Position numbers and translations under genes: made by a program. A stretch of DNA of 64,000 nt from contig OZ244794.1 of NCBI GenBank assembly GCA_965219915.1, positions 2,294,001 through 2,358,000 on the forward strand, given 5' to 3'. The stretch comes from Bin80 sp965219915 (GTDB lineage Bacteria > Bacteroidota > Rhodothermia > Rhodothermales > Bin80). The notes under the pieces are model-generated. The model did no database searches, was not told where the DNA came from, and saw only the letters and a program-made list of their open reading frames with translations. Positions 24,757 to 34,760 of the stretch are shown here, piece by piece (within the stretch, counting starts at the first letter, position 1; every line of letters begins with the position of its first letter).

Positions 24757-27700
24757 TTACTTGATTATTGCAAAGCGTCCGATTTTTTCGCCAATGCCGG
24801 GCGCATCCACATGGTAAATATAGACCCCGTAGGACACATCAAGCCCATCGTCGGACTGAAGATTCCAGGTGGCTATGCTTTGATCATTGGAACCAACATG
24901 CTCAATTACCTTGATTCGCCGCCCGCTGATTGCAAAGATACGTATCGTGCACTCCTTTGGCAGATTCCTGAAGTCAATCCGCCGCTCCCCGCGTCCAGAA
25001 AGCAGGACGCTGCGTGCTTCGAGCGAGTTCACGGCTACATACGGGTCCGGCACCACATAGATGTCGTCCAGCATGCTCTCGCTGACCGTGTCTTCCAATC
25101 GGTTCCCGTCCACTTTGAATCGTATGATATCATCCCTATCAAACGGCTTGCTGGTTTCGAGCAGAAAAATATCCCCATCCGTTGGGATCTCATTGGACTG
25201 AATCCGAGCTAGTGTCGCAAGCGATGTCTCCGGGGCAGGTGTCGTCTGAATGGCGGACTGTAGCCCGGGCACACTCAGCAGGGAGTCCAGCAGTCCATCG
25301 TACCATGTGTTGATTTCGTTCAGGAAGCCAATCAACTCATCCGATTCCAAGTCTGTCCCGTACGGCCGCCGCTGGAGGCCACGGACGCTGTGGGCTGCCA
25401 GAGAATCGTACAGCACATTCGAGGTAGACCGCACTTCATCCAAGGCAGTCAATGCGTTGGCCGATAGAGATACCACTAGTTGCCAGGTGGACTGCGTATA
25501 ATAGGTGTAGTTGCCCACTGGGACGCTCGCAACCCTGATGTTGATCACATCCCCCGGGGAAAGCACTCCCCGGACGGAATCTCCGGGTATCACAGAGGTG
25601 GCCGATTCCGAAAGCTGGAACGGTACTTGGACAGGAGTATTGAGGTTTGTTACGTCCCAAATACTGTAGTTGGTCGCAACCCGATTGCGGCGACTCAACG
25701 AGTTCGATGTATCGGCCCCGAGGGCGGATACGCGGAGTTCGTAGTCAACCGGAACGGCAATGTTGTCTCCGGGAGTGCCGACGGAAATCACGGTTGATGG
25801 CGTAGGCGTCCCCCGCGCAGAAGAAGAGTTGTCCAGCCAGGCTGCAGTTGAAGGCTCCGGTACTAGCGGATTGGTGATGGTGAATTTCATCCCGTCGTAC
25901 GTCCTCGCCCGCAAGACCTCGCTATTGAATATCTCATCGCCGCGGCTGTCCGGATCGCTGGTGGCCATCACCTGATTGGTCGTCACATTGCGCAGCGTAA
26001 AACCAGTGGTCAGGCCGTTTTTAAGAAGCACCGAGTCCACCTCGGCGAACGAGTTGTCGTCGGTAAAAGTGAATTCATATTCGTAACCTTGACTGTTGGC
26101 CTCATCCGGGACCAGGAATTCAACACTCAGGCGCCCCGATGCATCTCCGGACTGCCGCTCAATGCCATTTACCAACTGCGGCGGCTGGTAGCCGAGCGCC
26201 GGTTTCTGCGGCACAACGATCGCACAATTACGGTCGATATTTAGCGGGCGGTCAAACGCGTCCACTTCAATGATCTTGGAGCTTTCAGTTGGGGTGATTT
26301 CCGCCAGGTTTTCATACGCTGAAATCCCTTCATCAAAGAATGAGCTGTGGTAGCCGTGGTCTACGGAAACCACGCAATAATAGTAGGTACGTCCGTTGTC
26401 TACGGTGGAATCCACTACACTGTATTCCAGACCGCTGTCGGTACCCATGTCGTAGCTGACTCCAAATCCGCTGATCGGGACCGGGTGCGCCCCAAAGAGA
26501 CCATTCTCAATGTCAAACTGCACCTTGTCCCCCGCCTCTGTGAGCAGCGGCTCCCAAAGGAGCGGATTGCCGAAAGCATCGGTGATCGTCTTAATGTCAT
26601 TGAATTCCGGTTCGGTGCTACGATAAACCTTGTACATTTCAAAGTCCAGGCCGTACACCGGGTCACGGGACGACTCCGCACTCTGGTCCCAAACGAGCGT
26701 CACCCTTCCATCCCCCGGAACGGCCGTCACAAAGGGTGTCCGGGGAGGTTTGGCGAAACTGTAATCGGCATCATAAATGTTCTGCATGGTTCGCTTGTTG
26801 CGAAGCATGTCCTGAAAGTCATTGCCGCAGAAATAGGCCAGCGAGAAACGCTGCTTACTTCCGCGCTCGATTTGCGCATAACCGGAGCTGTAAACGTAGA
26901 TCACATCAGCCGTCTCGGTGGGGACGATAAATTCCGACTCGGGTACAGGCTGAATGTATTCCGTCCAGAAGAGCGGGTCGTCGTCAAGGTCCCGGTCAAA
27001 ATCAGATGGCGTACGGATGACCATATTCGTCAGTCCGATCTGGTCGATTTCGTCATTATCCGTGAATTCAAAGTTGGGTTCACCTGGATCAGGGCGACCA
27101 TTGGCCTCGGTCCCATCTGGATCCGGCCCCGTATACCCTTCCATCTCTGGGCCGAGACCATCTGAGCCGGTATCGTCATTCAGTGGCTCGATCGTGAGGC
27201 GTCCGTCATTGTCAAGATCTTCGCCCGGGTCAAGCACAAAATTGTGATTGGCATCTTCGTTATCAAACACTCCGTTGCCGTTTGGATCCTGCCAAGTACG
27301 CCAGTCTCCATCATCGTCAATGCCGTTTTCCCGGCTTTCGTCCACGAGGCCATCGGCATCATTGTCCAGGCCATCATCGCTGATTCCAGGGCTCTCCAGA
27401 AAGCCGACGCCCGCGTAGCCCACCTTGAATCCGTTGATAACTAGGTCCCGCTTCAGCCACTGGTAAGTGATGTCGTCCTTGGTATCGAATAGCGCCTGAT
27501 TGCTTCCTGTTGAGCCGGCAATATCATAGTCAACTATCATCGCGATAATGGCTGTGGGAATATCCTTGCGGCTAACGTTTTCCACATCAAAAGTGGCGAT
27601 AAAGATGTCTTCAGCCAGCACACTGGCCCACTGGTACTGCCGGACCTCAACCTCAATACCAAGTCCGCGACGCCCTCCGCTAGCCCAAGGGCGCCGATCA

Positions 27701-28638
27701 GGATGACCGGTGGCCGGATCCAGGAAGGGCGCGTAATTGAACTCATCGTTGTCGCGGTCATCAGCCAGGTAATACGATTCCTGATCGCCACGCACAAACG
27801 CGCCGTACGCCCCATTCCATTTGCCGGCCCGCACCCCGGGCCCGGGACTGCAGGAAGTCCCTTGTTCAAACTGACAGTTGCTTCTCAGATCACCAACATA
27901 GGACTTGGGAGGCCAGAATGCCGGCCAAGTCTGAAGGACGTTTGACTGGGAGGTGTACTCCAGATCGTTGATCAAATCACGGTCTAGTTCCCCGTTGTTG
28001 TTGAGGTCCTCGCCCGCGTCCAACAGGCCGTTTCCATTCCGGTCCTCATCCATTCCTCCGACAAAATAATAGCCTGCCTGCTCCAGCAGTTGCCTATCGT
28101 CAGGATTGTCATTGAGCCGATTGCGCGTTCCGAAATTGCCCTGCATATTGTAGTAGCCTGGCAGTGCACTGAAAAAGAACTTATGACTGCCGGAGGGGTG
28201 TGTATCTCCTCCACTGCGATTATAGCTTTCTGAGAGAATCTGGATCTCGCTACCCGCATCATTGGTGACCTGACCGGCCACGATAAAGCTCATGGTGTGG
28301 CCGTACTCCACGCCGGATCCTTTGGGCCAGGTGATGAATCTGGGAGAAACCGTGCTGCCCCAGTATCCGGCGGAAATGTTGATATTCGTCACATACGGAA
28401 CCTGAATAAGGTTTCCGGACGCCACACCTCCGCGGACGAAATTGCGGAACGACAGCGGGCCTGTTGCCCCAGTCTTGTTCTGGGCTGCCCACCTTTCAAT
28501 CGCATGGTCGGCAGCCTGCTGCTGGCGGAGCGCATCCCTTTCCGATGCTGACTCCGGCTTTGACTGACCAACCACTGGCCCCGCTCTGAAGAGCGTGACC
28601 AACAGCACAATCATAACCGACAGTAGCGGACGTTCCAT
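24757..28638 (-). CDS. 1293-aa secreted protein rich in Asp/Asn calcium-binding-like repeats, T9SS-like C-terminus
   Basis: A signal peptide spans residues 1-25 (ending PVVGQSK). From about residue 195 to 520 there are clusters of thrombospondin-3/EF-hand-like loops, such as DEDRNGNGLLDAGEDLNNNG, DDGLDNDADGLVDE and DPNGNGVFDNEDANHN, expected to bind many calcium ions. A fibronectin-like region follows (TPFVTAVPGDGRVTLVWDQ). The C-terminus is beta-rich and ends FAISGRRIKVIEHV with YGVYIYHV and a terminal FAIIK, a T9SS-like sorting domain lacking the PNPFNP entry. It starts 12 nt from the TonB-receptor stop and ends 2 nt from the PorV start, so the three form one unit. In this lineage such proteins pair with SusD-less TonB receptors; a ligand-capturing surface role is inferred. 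Confidence 0.8.
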   Translation of the reverse strand: MERPLLSVMIVLLVTLFRAGPVVGQSKPESASERDALRQQQAADHAIERWAAQNKTGATGPLSFRNFVRGGVASGNLIQVPYVTNINISAGYWGSTVSPRFITWPKGSGVEYGHTMSFIVAGQVTNDAGSEIQILSESYNRSGGDTHPSGSHKFFFSALPGYYNMQGNFGTRNRLNDNPDDRQLLEQAGYYFVGGMDEDRNGNGLLDAGEDLNNNGELDRDLINDLEYTSQSNVLQTWPAFWPPKSYVGDLRSNCQFEQGTSCSPGPGVRAGKWNGAYGAFVRGDQESYYLADDRDNDEFNYAPFLDPATGHPDRRPWASGGRRGLGIEVEVRQYQWASVLAEDIFIATFDVENVSRKDIPTAIIAMIVDYDIAGSTGSNQALFDTKDDITYQWLKRDLVINGFKVGYAGVGFLESPGISDDGLDNDADGLVDESRENGIDDDGDWRTWQDPNGNGVFDNEDANHNFVLDPGEDLDNDGRLTIEPLNDDTGSDGLGPEMEGYTGPDPDGTEANGRPDPGEPNFEFTDNDEIDQIGLTNMVIRTPSDFDRDLDDDPLFWTEYIQPVPESEFIVPTETADVIYVYSSGYAQIERGSKQRFSLAYFCGNDFQDMLRNKRTMQNIYDADYSFAKPPRTPFVTAVPGDGRVTLVWDQSAESSRDPVYGLDFEMYKVYRSTEPEFNDIKTITDAFGNPLLWEPLLTEAGDKVQFDIENGLFGAHPVPISGFGVSYDMGTDSGLEYSVVDSTVDNGRTYYYCVVSVDHGYHSSFFDEGISAYENLAEITPTESSKIIEVDAFDRPLNIDRNCAIVVPQKPALGYQPPQLVNGIERQSGDASGRLSVEFLVPDEANSQGYEYEFTFTDDNSFAEVDSVLLKNGLTTGFTLRNVTTNQVMATSDPDSRGDEIFNSEVLRARTYDGMKFTITNPLVPEPSTAAWLDNSSSARGTPTPSTVISVGTPGDNIAVPVDYELRVSALGADTSNSLSRRNRVATNYSIWDVTNLNTPVQVPFQLSESATSVIPGDSVRGVLSPGDVINIRVASVPVGNYTYYTQSTWQLVVSLSANALTALDEVRSTSNVLYDSLAAHSVRGLQRRPYGTDLESDELIGFLNEINTWYDGLLDSLLSVPGLQSAIQTTPAPETSLATLARIQSNEIPTDGDIFLLETSKPFDRDDIIRFKVDGNRLEDTVSESMLDDIYVVPDPYVAVNSLEARSVLLSGRGERRIDFRNLPKECTIRIFAISGRRIKVIEHVGSNDQSIATWNLQSDDGLDVSYGVYIYHVDAPGIGEKIGRFAIIK

Positions 28639-28650
28639 AACGAATGCAGA

Positions 28651-31600
28651 TCAAAAATTAACGGTTACGTTGAACAGGATCTTTCTGGGTGCGGAATACC
28701 AGTTCGGGATATTGTCGGCTTCCTGACGTGTGAATAGTCCGACATACTCGGTGACCATGTCCCGATCCGCCTGTACCTCCGGCAGTCGGATTATCTGGCC
28801 CGTCCGGCCTGATACACTATCCACAAACAATTCGTTTAGGTAGTTGAATACATTTTCCACCTGAACTCGCAGGCCATAGGAGAACCGCCCTAGTGAAATA
28901 CGTTTTTCGGCCGTAAGGTCAAATGTAAACAGCACTGGCTTTTTGAGCGCGTTGTCGAATTCATTGTCCGGGAAGTCCAGATTGGGGTCCAGGAAAGACG
29001 GTGTATAAGGCTGTCCGGTGGCAAGTTGAGAAATAAAGCCAACGCTCCAGTTGTCCGGGCGCCCAAAATTGGCGGTAGCGTTAAGGGTGAGCGTCTGGTC
29101 CCAGTTGAGAGGGATGATCTGGCGCTCCAGAAACAGGTCGCCCACTTCGCCGGACCTGCCAGCTATGACAATATTGGCCACATCGCCCGGACTGGACGAA
29201 CTGCCGCGCGCATCGGAATACGTCAGATCCATAGTGGCACTCAGCAGTATCCCCTCGGGTCTGGTGATCAGGGAAATCGTGCCGCCCCGCACCAGCCCGT
29301 AGTCTCTGTTCACAGTACGCGTGTACTGGATGTTATCCAGCGTGCCCAGAATTTCTGTTCCCAGCAGGTTGCGAATATTCTTGTAGAACAGGTTTATGTC
29401 CAGCCCGATAGACGATGACAACTGCTGTTGCAGGCCCATTTCGTACTTGATGGTCCGTTCGGGCTCCAGGTCCGGGTTGCCGACCGAGCGGCCCTCCAAG
29501 CGGCCAACATTAATGGTGGCAAACACGGGATTCTTGAACATTTCCCGATAGGCGGGCATTTGGATAAAGTGACCGTAGGCCACGCGGAAAGCTCCCCGCT
29601 CCGAAAAGGGATAGGAGATACCTACGCGCGGGCTAATATACATTTTAGCTGGGGTGGGCTCAAAATTGTCGGCCCGGCCAATACGGTCAGTCGGGGTACG
29701 CGGGTCAATCAGGCGATTTTCCCGGACATCAAAGTACTCAAAGCGTACTCCTAGTTTAATTACAAGTCGGCGGTCAAACTCAAGCTTGTTCTGGGCAAAG
29801 GCTGCAAACTCAACGGGGGCCTGCTCAAACCGATCATCAACTGCGAATCGGGCGAGTTCTGGAACCAAGTCCGGCAGCAGTTGCCGAACTGCCTCTGCAT
29901 AGTCGGAGAAATTCGGATAATCCAAGGCCGATGGGTAGGTGACCGCTAGGAAGAGGGAATCCTTGTTGTCGCGATGTACCCAACTCCGATCCAGGTCTTC
30001 TATAGTGTAGGCGTTTTGTCGGTATTGGAACCCGGTCTTGAATTCATTGCGGGGATTGATCTGCCACGTGAAGTCTCCAGATGCGATAATCTGGCTTTCC
30101 GAACTCCGCCCTTCCCCATTGTCCGTTGCCCCCAGGCTGTACCCTGTCACATCATCGGTGGCCGAGATGTATTGGATCCTGGGATCGGAGATTGACTCAA
30201 AGGCATACGAGGAGCTTGTGAACGTCTTGTATGACCCCCTCAGTGCCAACACTTTGTTGCTGCCGAGGGTCTGTTTGGCAGACACAATGTGAGTCAGGGA
30301 GTTGAAGTACTGCGTGCTCCTATGATCCGGCGCATAGCGGCGGCCGTTGCTGTAACCCTGCCCGTGCCATCGGTTGTACAACGCGCTGTAAGTTATGTGC
30401 AGGCGTGAGGCGGGTCGAAAAACGATTTTTGGATTGAGTGTGAGTGATTGGCGCCACTGCATCCGAACGACCTCTCCATCACCGGATGAAAAGGTCAGCG
30501 GATTGCCATCCGTCCCCAGAATTAGACCTCCAGTGGGGGTACGCGCGGAGTCCAGCGTGATCAGACGTGTGTCGTCCGGCTGGTATACATCACGATACCA
30601 CCGGCGATAAGTGTCAATTATGAATCCATCCTCGGGCGTGAATCGGCGCTCCCCCTGCAGAGCCCCCGCTCGATCCTCGTAGCGTCCCGTAAAAAAGAAA
30701 CCCAGCTTTTCACCAGTGATGGGACCGGTCAGTGTCAGGGTAACTCCCTTGGTGGCCAATGGATCAAAGCCCGTTCCTCCAATAAAGATTTCGTCGTTAT
30801 TCGCATAGAAATCTCCGGCCTGAAGGCGCAGTTGACCCTCAAGGCTGCTGGCCGGGTCCCGCGTCGTAACGCTTACAATTCCGGATTGCGCTCCTCCGAA
30901 CTCCGCATCAAATGTACCGGTGAACACCTGCAGTTCCTGAACTGATTGAACTTCCACATCCACCGAGTTACCTCCAGACTGAGAGAACACATTCTGCACC
31001 GGGATGCCATCAATGACATAGGCGGTTTCCCTTTCGCGTCCGCCCCGGAAATGGAGTCCTCCGCTGGCGCTGGTGACTACACCCGGCTGAAACTGAACAA
31101 GCTCGCCCAGTTCCTGCACAGGCAAACGTTCAATGACGGCCTGATCTACGTAGGAAACGGTGCTGGTCCGATCCCGGATCACAAGCGGGCGCTCGGCAGT
31201 GACAATGATCTCCTCCCCCTCAAGCAATTCCTCACGTAAGGATCCGTCAACAAATGTTGTTCGTCCCGAAAACACCTGAACTTCTTCATGGCGAACCGTA
31301 GCGAAGCCGACGAAGGACATCATCACGGTATACGTGCCGGGAGGGATACCAAGAATCACATAGCTGCCATCGGCTTTCGTCACCGCACCCAGATTCCTGT
31401 TCTCCTCCAGATAAACGCTGGCTCCCGGAAGAGGGAGTTCGGTGGCAGTCTCCAGAACAACCCCGGAAATCTTGCCTGTGCTCTGGGCCTGTACACCTTG
31501 CCCGACCAGCATCAACAGACCAGCCCACATGCCCGCACGGATCGATCGGGTGGTAAACCGCACGACCCAATTCCCGGGCGATCCTCCAAATAGAGCCATC

Positions 31601-31677
31601 GACAATCCTGACGACGCACAAGACAACATAGTCAATGTGGACTGAGACGGTGTAAAATCTAAAAACAATTTAGGCAA
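28651..31677 (-). CDS. TonB-dependent receptor with carboxypeptidase-regulatory-like N-terminal domain
   Basis: An outer-membrane active-transport channel of up to 1008 aa. Following a signal segment (MWAGLLMLVGQGVQAQ, about residues 50-65 of the long frame), residues ~66-150 form the CarboxypepD_reg-like domain (GKISGVVLETATELPLPGASVYL ending in a DGSYVILGIPPGTYTV turn). The plug follows, with IIVTAERP, GVVTSASGGLHFRGGRE and YVIDGIPVQ. The 22-strand barrel includes the FRVAYGHFIQMP region and ends in KILFNVTVNF, an aromatic C-terminus. The long leader means the true start is probably the ATG at 31599 or lower. No SusD partner is nearby. The adjacent phosphatases and phosphonate genes suggest a phosphorus-bearing ligand, which is inferred. 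Confidence 0.9.
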   Translation of the reverse strand: MPKLFLDFTPSQSTLTMLSCASSGLSMALFGGSPGNWVVRFTTRSIRAGMWAGLLMLVGQGVQAQSTGKISGVVLETATELPLPGASVYLEENRNLGAVTKADGSYVILGIPPGTYTVMMSFVGFATVRHEEVQVFSGRTTFVDGSLREELLEGEEIIVTAERPLVIRDRTSTVSYVDQAVIERLPVQELGELVQFQPGVVTSASGGLHFRGGRERETAYVIDGIPVQNVFSQSGGNSVDVEVQSVQELQVFTGTFDAEFGGAQSGIVSVTTRDPASSLEGQLRLQAGDFYANNDEIFIGGTGFDPLATKGVTLTLTGPITGEKLGFFFTGRYEDRAGALQGERRFTPEDGFIIDTYRRWYRDVYQPDDTRLITLDSARTPTGGLILGTDGNPLTFSSGDGEVVRMQWRQSLTLNPKIVFRPASRLHITYSALYNRWHGQGYSNGRRYAPDHRSTQYFNSLTHIVSAKQTLGSNKVLALRGSYKTFTSSSYAFESISDPRIQYISATDDVTGYSLGATDNGEGRSSESQIIASGDFTWQINPRNEFKTGFQYRQNAYTIEDLDRSWVHRDNKDSLFLAVTYPSALDYPNFSDYAEAVRQLLPDLVPELARFAVDDRFEQAPVEFAAFAQNKLEFDRRLVIKLGVRFEYFDVRENRLIDPRTPTDRIGRADNFEPTPAKMYISPRVGISYPFSERGAFRVAYGHFIQMPAYREMFKNPVFATINVGRLEGRSVGNPDLEPERTIKYEMGLQQQLSSSIGLDINLFYKNIRNLLGTEILGTLDNIQYTRTVNRDYGLVRGGTISLITRPEGILLSATMDLTYSDARGSSSSPGDVANIVIAGRSGEVGDLFLERQIIPLNWDQTLTLNATANFGRPDNWSVGFISQLATGQPYTPSFLDPNLDFPDNEFDNALKKPVLFTFDLTAEKRISLGRFSYGLRVQVENVFNYLNELFVDSVSGRTGQIIRLPEVQADRDMVTEYVGLFTRQEADNIPNWYSAPRKILFNVTVNF

Positions 31678-31848
31678 AACGCAAGTAAGTGCAACAGAAT
31701 GAAAGACAGCGAAAGCAAGTGGTGCGGGGGACTATGCATGCGCCGGTGACGGCTGTCTGCATCATGTTCTGCGGTCGCTTGGCGGACGTGTCTTGTGCAC
31801 CCGCGGAGTTGGTGCCGACGGGCGACCACCCCCAAGGAATATTCGCTT

Positions 31849-33918
31849 TCATCGGACAATTGTAAATGGCCGCGTCAGGGTAGCCGAGCCTGTGCTAAGC
31901 CTAAGCGTGTATCGGCCGCTCGCCAGATGCGTTGGGCTATAGGTCACAACATAGCGGCCCGGTGCGTGGTCGCGGTTGACAAGCGTGCTTACTTTCCTGC
32001 CCAGCGTATCGTACACCTCCAGGATGACTCTCTCTGGATCGACGACGGAGTAGCGGATTGTGGTTGAGTCCGCAAAAGGATTGGGGAAGTTCTGATCCAG
32101 TCCTGTTTCCTCCGGCAGTTCACCATCTTCGGAATCCAGCGAAGCATACTTGTTGATAACGAATTTATCCACCTGCTGGCCGTGCTGGTCGGTGGCGGTG
32201 ACCGTGAGCTGATCATCATCCACATCTATGCGTGTAAAGTGATGCACCCCATCCGAAAACGTGATATGATCATAATCCACAAAAAAATCGTCCAGGCCGC
32301 CGCCCCCACCTCCAGATACGAGGTAGTGGACATGTTCTTTTTCGCCCCGTTCGTAACTGTGAGTGTGACCGTTCATCACCATATCCACATCGTATTTTTC
32401 GTAAATAGGGACGAGATGGTTCTGGACACGTTCGTCGCCATAGTAGTTTGTCCAGAATTCAGTAAAAGGCGGATGGTGCGCATAGACGAATGTCCAAGTC
32501 GCGGACCGGCGCAGGCTGTCGGTCAGGGCTTCAAGCAGGAAATCGTGCTGAGCCGATCCCGGCGAGAAATCGCCGTTCGTGTCAAGAGCGATGAAGTAGG
32601 CGTTGGCCCATCGGAATGAATAGTAGCGCTCGGTACTGTCTGGATTGTTGTGTGGCAGGTAGAAATCATCCAGATATACGCCTCCATTGTCGGTGATCAC
32701 ATCGTGATTACCCAGCGATGTGAAGATGTTGATGTTCTTGATGATTTCCCGATAAGGTTTGAAGTAGATGTCATCGTAATAGTCACCGGCACCCTGATGT
32801 ACATCGCCCACATGGACCACGAAGTCCACTTCTCGTTCATTCATGCTCGCGCGCATCTGCTCGCCTACGCGCCATTGTGTGGGGGTATCAACACCACTGT
32901 CTCCCAGGACCAGGAAGGAAAACTGTTTCTGATCGTGCCGGGGGGCCGTTTTGAAGTTCTCTTCATTGGATGACCGGTCAGATCCGCTGTAAACCTCGTA
33001 AAAGTATCGTGTACTCACCTGAAGGCCATCCAGCCGGACATGGTGCTTTTGCACTTGCTCAGTTTCAATGGCCTCAAGGTCGAGACTGCCCTTCTCCATG
33101 CCGTATCGCACGCGGCCTACTGAGGGGTCCACGGTACGCCAAGCGACTTCCACTGAAGTCTGCGTCGGGTTCTGGATATACGGGGCACGGAACTCACGGA
33201 CTCTGTACATGAATTGTCGTTCTTCGGGTTCGCTATAGATTAAGGGTGTCTGAGTAACGGCGACACTATCGTAATAGGCGCCGGTATTGGCATAGGAAAG
33301 AAGCCCGATCCGCCCCGAATCGTAAGTATCATCAAAGGCTGACAGAATTAGGTCACCATTGAGATAGGCCCGCAGCGTGTCGCCGCGCACATCCGCGGTC
33401 AGCGCGAAATAGTCTGACGGATAGGCCTGCGAGACTTTATTCTCGGCCAGAATGAACGGTTCCCCATCAATGAATTTCTGCAGGCGCTGGAGCGGCGTGT
33501 TGACAGGGACCCCTGATGAATCACGGCCCGACCATGCTGCGTCGTTCATTAGCAGGATGCGGTAATAGTTGCGCTCATCCTGGTAGCGGAAGATAAGACC
33601 GACGCCGTCATTGTCGGAACTGCGGACGACTGCATTGAACGAATAGTCGGCCCAATTCTTATCTCCGGTGGCCACATGGGTGCCGAGGTGGTATTTAGTT
33701 TCGAGCTCGACCGGTCCATAGGACCAGATATTTGACTTTTGGACGAGCTCTCCGAATTCAACGGACCAGTCACTCGGGCCAAACTGGGGCTCCACATCGT
33801 CTATTACCTCCCATCCGTCAAAGTCCCCGTCATTGAAGTCGTCATGGAACGGAAGCGACTGCCCGAAGGCCACTGATGTGGCCATTATTGTCAATGTAAG
33901 GATCAGGAAAAATCTCAT
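31849..33918 (-). CDS. Secreted purple-acid-phosphatase-like metallophosphoesterase with T9SS sorting domain
   Basis: A 689-aa exported protein (signal peptide MRFFLILTLTIMATSVAFGQ; the ATG at 33918 is chosen because it begins this peptide). Residues ~20-210 are a LamG/DUF1080-like beta sandwich. Residues ~225-320 are a fibronectin-like purple acid phosphatase N-domain. Residues ~325-560 are the calcineurin-like phosphoesterase with every metal motif present: LGDSG, HVGDVHQG, LGNHDV, YAHHPP and MNGHTHSYER. The C-terminus is a T9SS sorting domain (LDQNFPNPFADSTTIRYSV, DTLGRKVSTLV). It probably removes phosphate from esters at the cell surface. It is upstream of the TonB receptor on the same strand with a 171-nt gap. 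Confidence 0.88.
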   Translation of the reverse strand: MRFFLILTLTIMATSVAFGQSLPFHDDFNDGDFDGWEVIDDVEPQFGPSDWSVEFGELVQKSNIWSYGPVELETKYHLGTHVATGDKNWADYSFNAVVRSSDNDGVGLIFRYQDERNYYRILLMNDAAWSGRDSSGVPVNTPLQRLQKFIDGEPFILAENKVSQAYPSDYFALTADVRGDTLRAYLNGDLILSAFDDTYDSGRIGLLSYANTGAYYDSVAVTQTPLIYSEPEERQFMYRVREFRAPYIQNPTQTSVEVAWRTVDPSVGRVRYGMEKGSLDLEAIETEQVQKHHVRLDGLQVSTRYFYEVYSGSDRSSNEENFKTAPRHDQKQFSFLVLGDSGVDTPTQWRVGEQMRASMNEREVDFVVHVGDVHQGAGDYYDDIYFKPYREIIKNINIFTSLGNHDVITDNGGVYLDDFYLPHNNPDSTERYYSFRWANAYFIALDTNGDFSPGSAQHDFLLEALTDSLRRSATWTFVYAHHPPFTEFWTNYYGDERVQNHLVPIYEKYDVDMVMNGHTHSYERGEKEHVHYLVSGGGGGGLDDFFVDYDHITFSDGVHHFTRIDVDDDQLTVTATDQHGQQVDKFVINKYASLDSEDGELPEETGLDQNFPNPFADSTTIRYSVVDPERVILEVYDTLGRKVSTLVNRDHAPGRYVVTYSPTHLASGRYTLRLSTGSATLTRPFTIVR

Positions 33919-33945
33919 GGCAATGAAGTATTGCAGCGAAGTCAA

Positions 33946-34605
33946 TATAGTATAAAGGGTTCATAAATTTGATTCTATTGCGTACCAGGCACCTGGATAT
34001 GTCGGATGTTCCTTGAACCAAGGGCGACGATTCAGAGCTTGAAATCTGCACTCGTACAAAGGACATAGTCGTTTATACCCAGAGTGCTGACAGGGGAATG
34101 ACACGAAGCCGATCGCCGAAGGCTACCGTTATCGAGGACGATGTCCGGCATGAAACATGTTCCGTAGGCCGACTTCGGCAGTTGCATTCCCGAGAATTCT
34201 CTGTATGTAATGACCGTTGTGAGCTTCTTGAATGAACCACATCCTTTGGCTTCGTGCGTGTTTCGATCTGGGGGCACGAACTGGAGCTCCATGATGTCCA
34301 ACTGATCCAGAATCTGGCGCAGTCGTCAAAGGAGCCACCAGAATCGGTGAGGCATTCTTCTGCCAAGAGCTGTCCCAATAATATTCGAGTAACCTTGTTG
34401 GAATCTCCCCTTTGGGTTTGATTAGAGGCATCCCCGACTGATTTGCGGGTTCGGCCGAATAGCGCCTTGTTCGATCTACAGATCTATTTGCGGAGGGCTT
34501 TGGAGCACATTTAATTCACAGTGATCCGTGCCTATCCTGATTAGCTGCTGGTGGGTAAATGATATCTCAACCTAGACTGACATGATAGTCTAGCATCTTG
34601 GAACT
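33946..34605. other. Gene-poor stretch with short degenerate ORFs
   Basis: No convincing gene was found. Several overlapping minus-strand frames of 90-100 codons between 34030 and 34430 do not agree with each other and match no family I know; one (LTTVITYREFSGMQLPKSAYG) looks protein-like and could be a broken gene. CTAGACT (34572-34578) and AGTCTAG (34587-34593) form a perfect 7-bp hairpin around 8 nt. Confidence 0.35.
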
Positions 34606-34657
34606 ATTAATCGTACTGTAAATACCAAACACGGCAGTATCCTTGCGCACGATTAAT
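34606..34657. repeat. Nested inverted repeat
   Basis: ATTAATCGT (34606-34614) and ACGATTAAT (34649-34657) are perfect 9-bp inverted repeats. Directly inside the left arm ACTG (34615-34618) can pair with CAGT (34635-34638). The element lies about 100 nt upstream of the small ORF and decayed Doc gene and 830 nt upstream of the recombinase. A regulatory palindrome or a recombination core are both possible. Confidence 0.45.
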
Positions 34658-34760
34658 GTAGCTAGATGGTTCTGCTTTTACAGCATGAAAATATTAGTTC
34701 GCGCACAGGATATTTCTCGCAACGCCCAGTTGCTTGCCTGGAAAACATAAAGGGTTAACA

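Noticed and set aside
26347..27165. 272-codon plus-strand ORF inside the repeat-rich secreted-protein gene
   Set aside because: It lies fully antisense to the 1293-aa gene, in a region whose Asp/Asn codon bias opens the opposite strand. No domain, signal or start context supports it.
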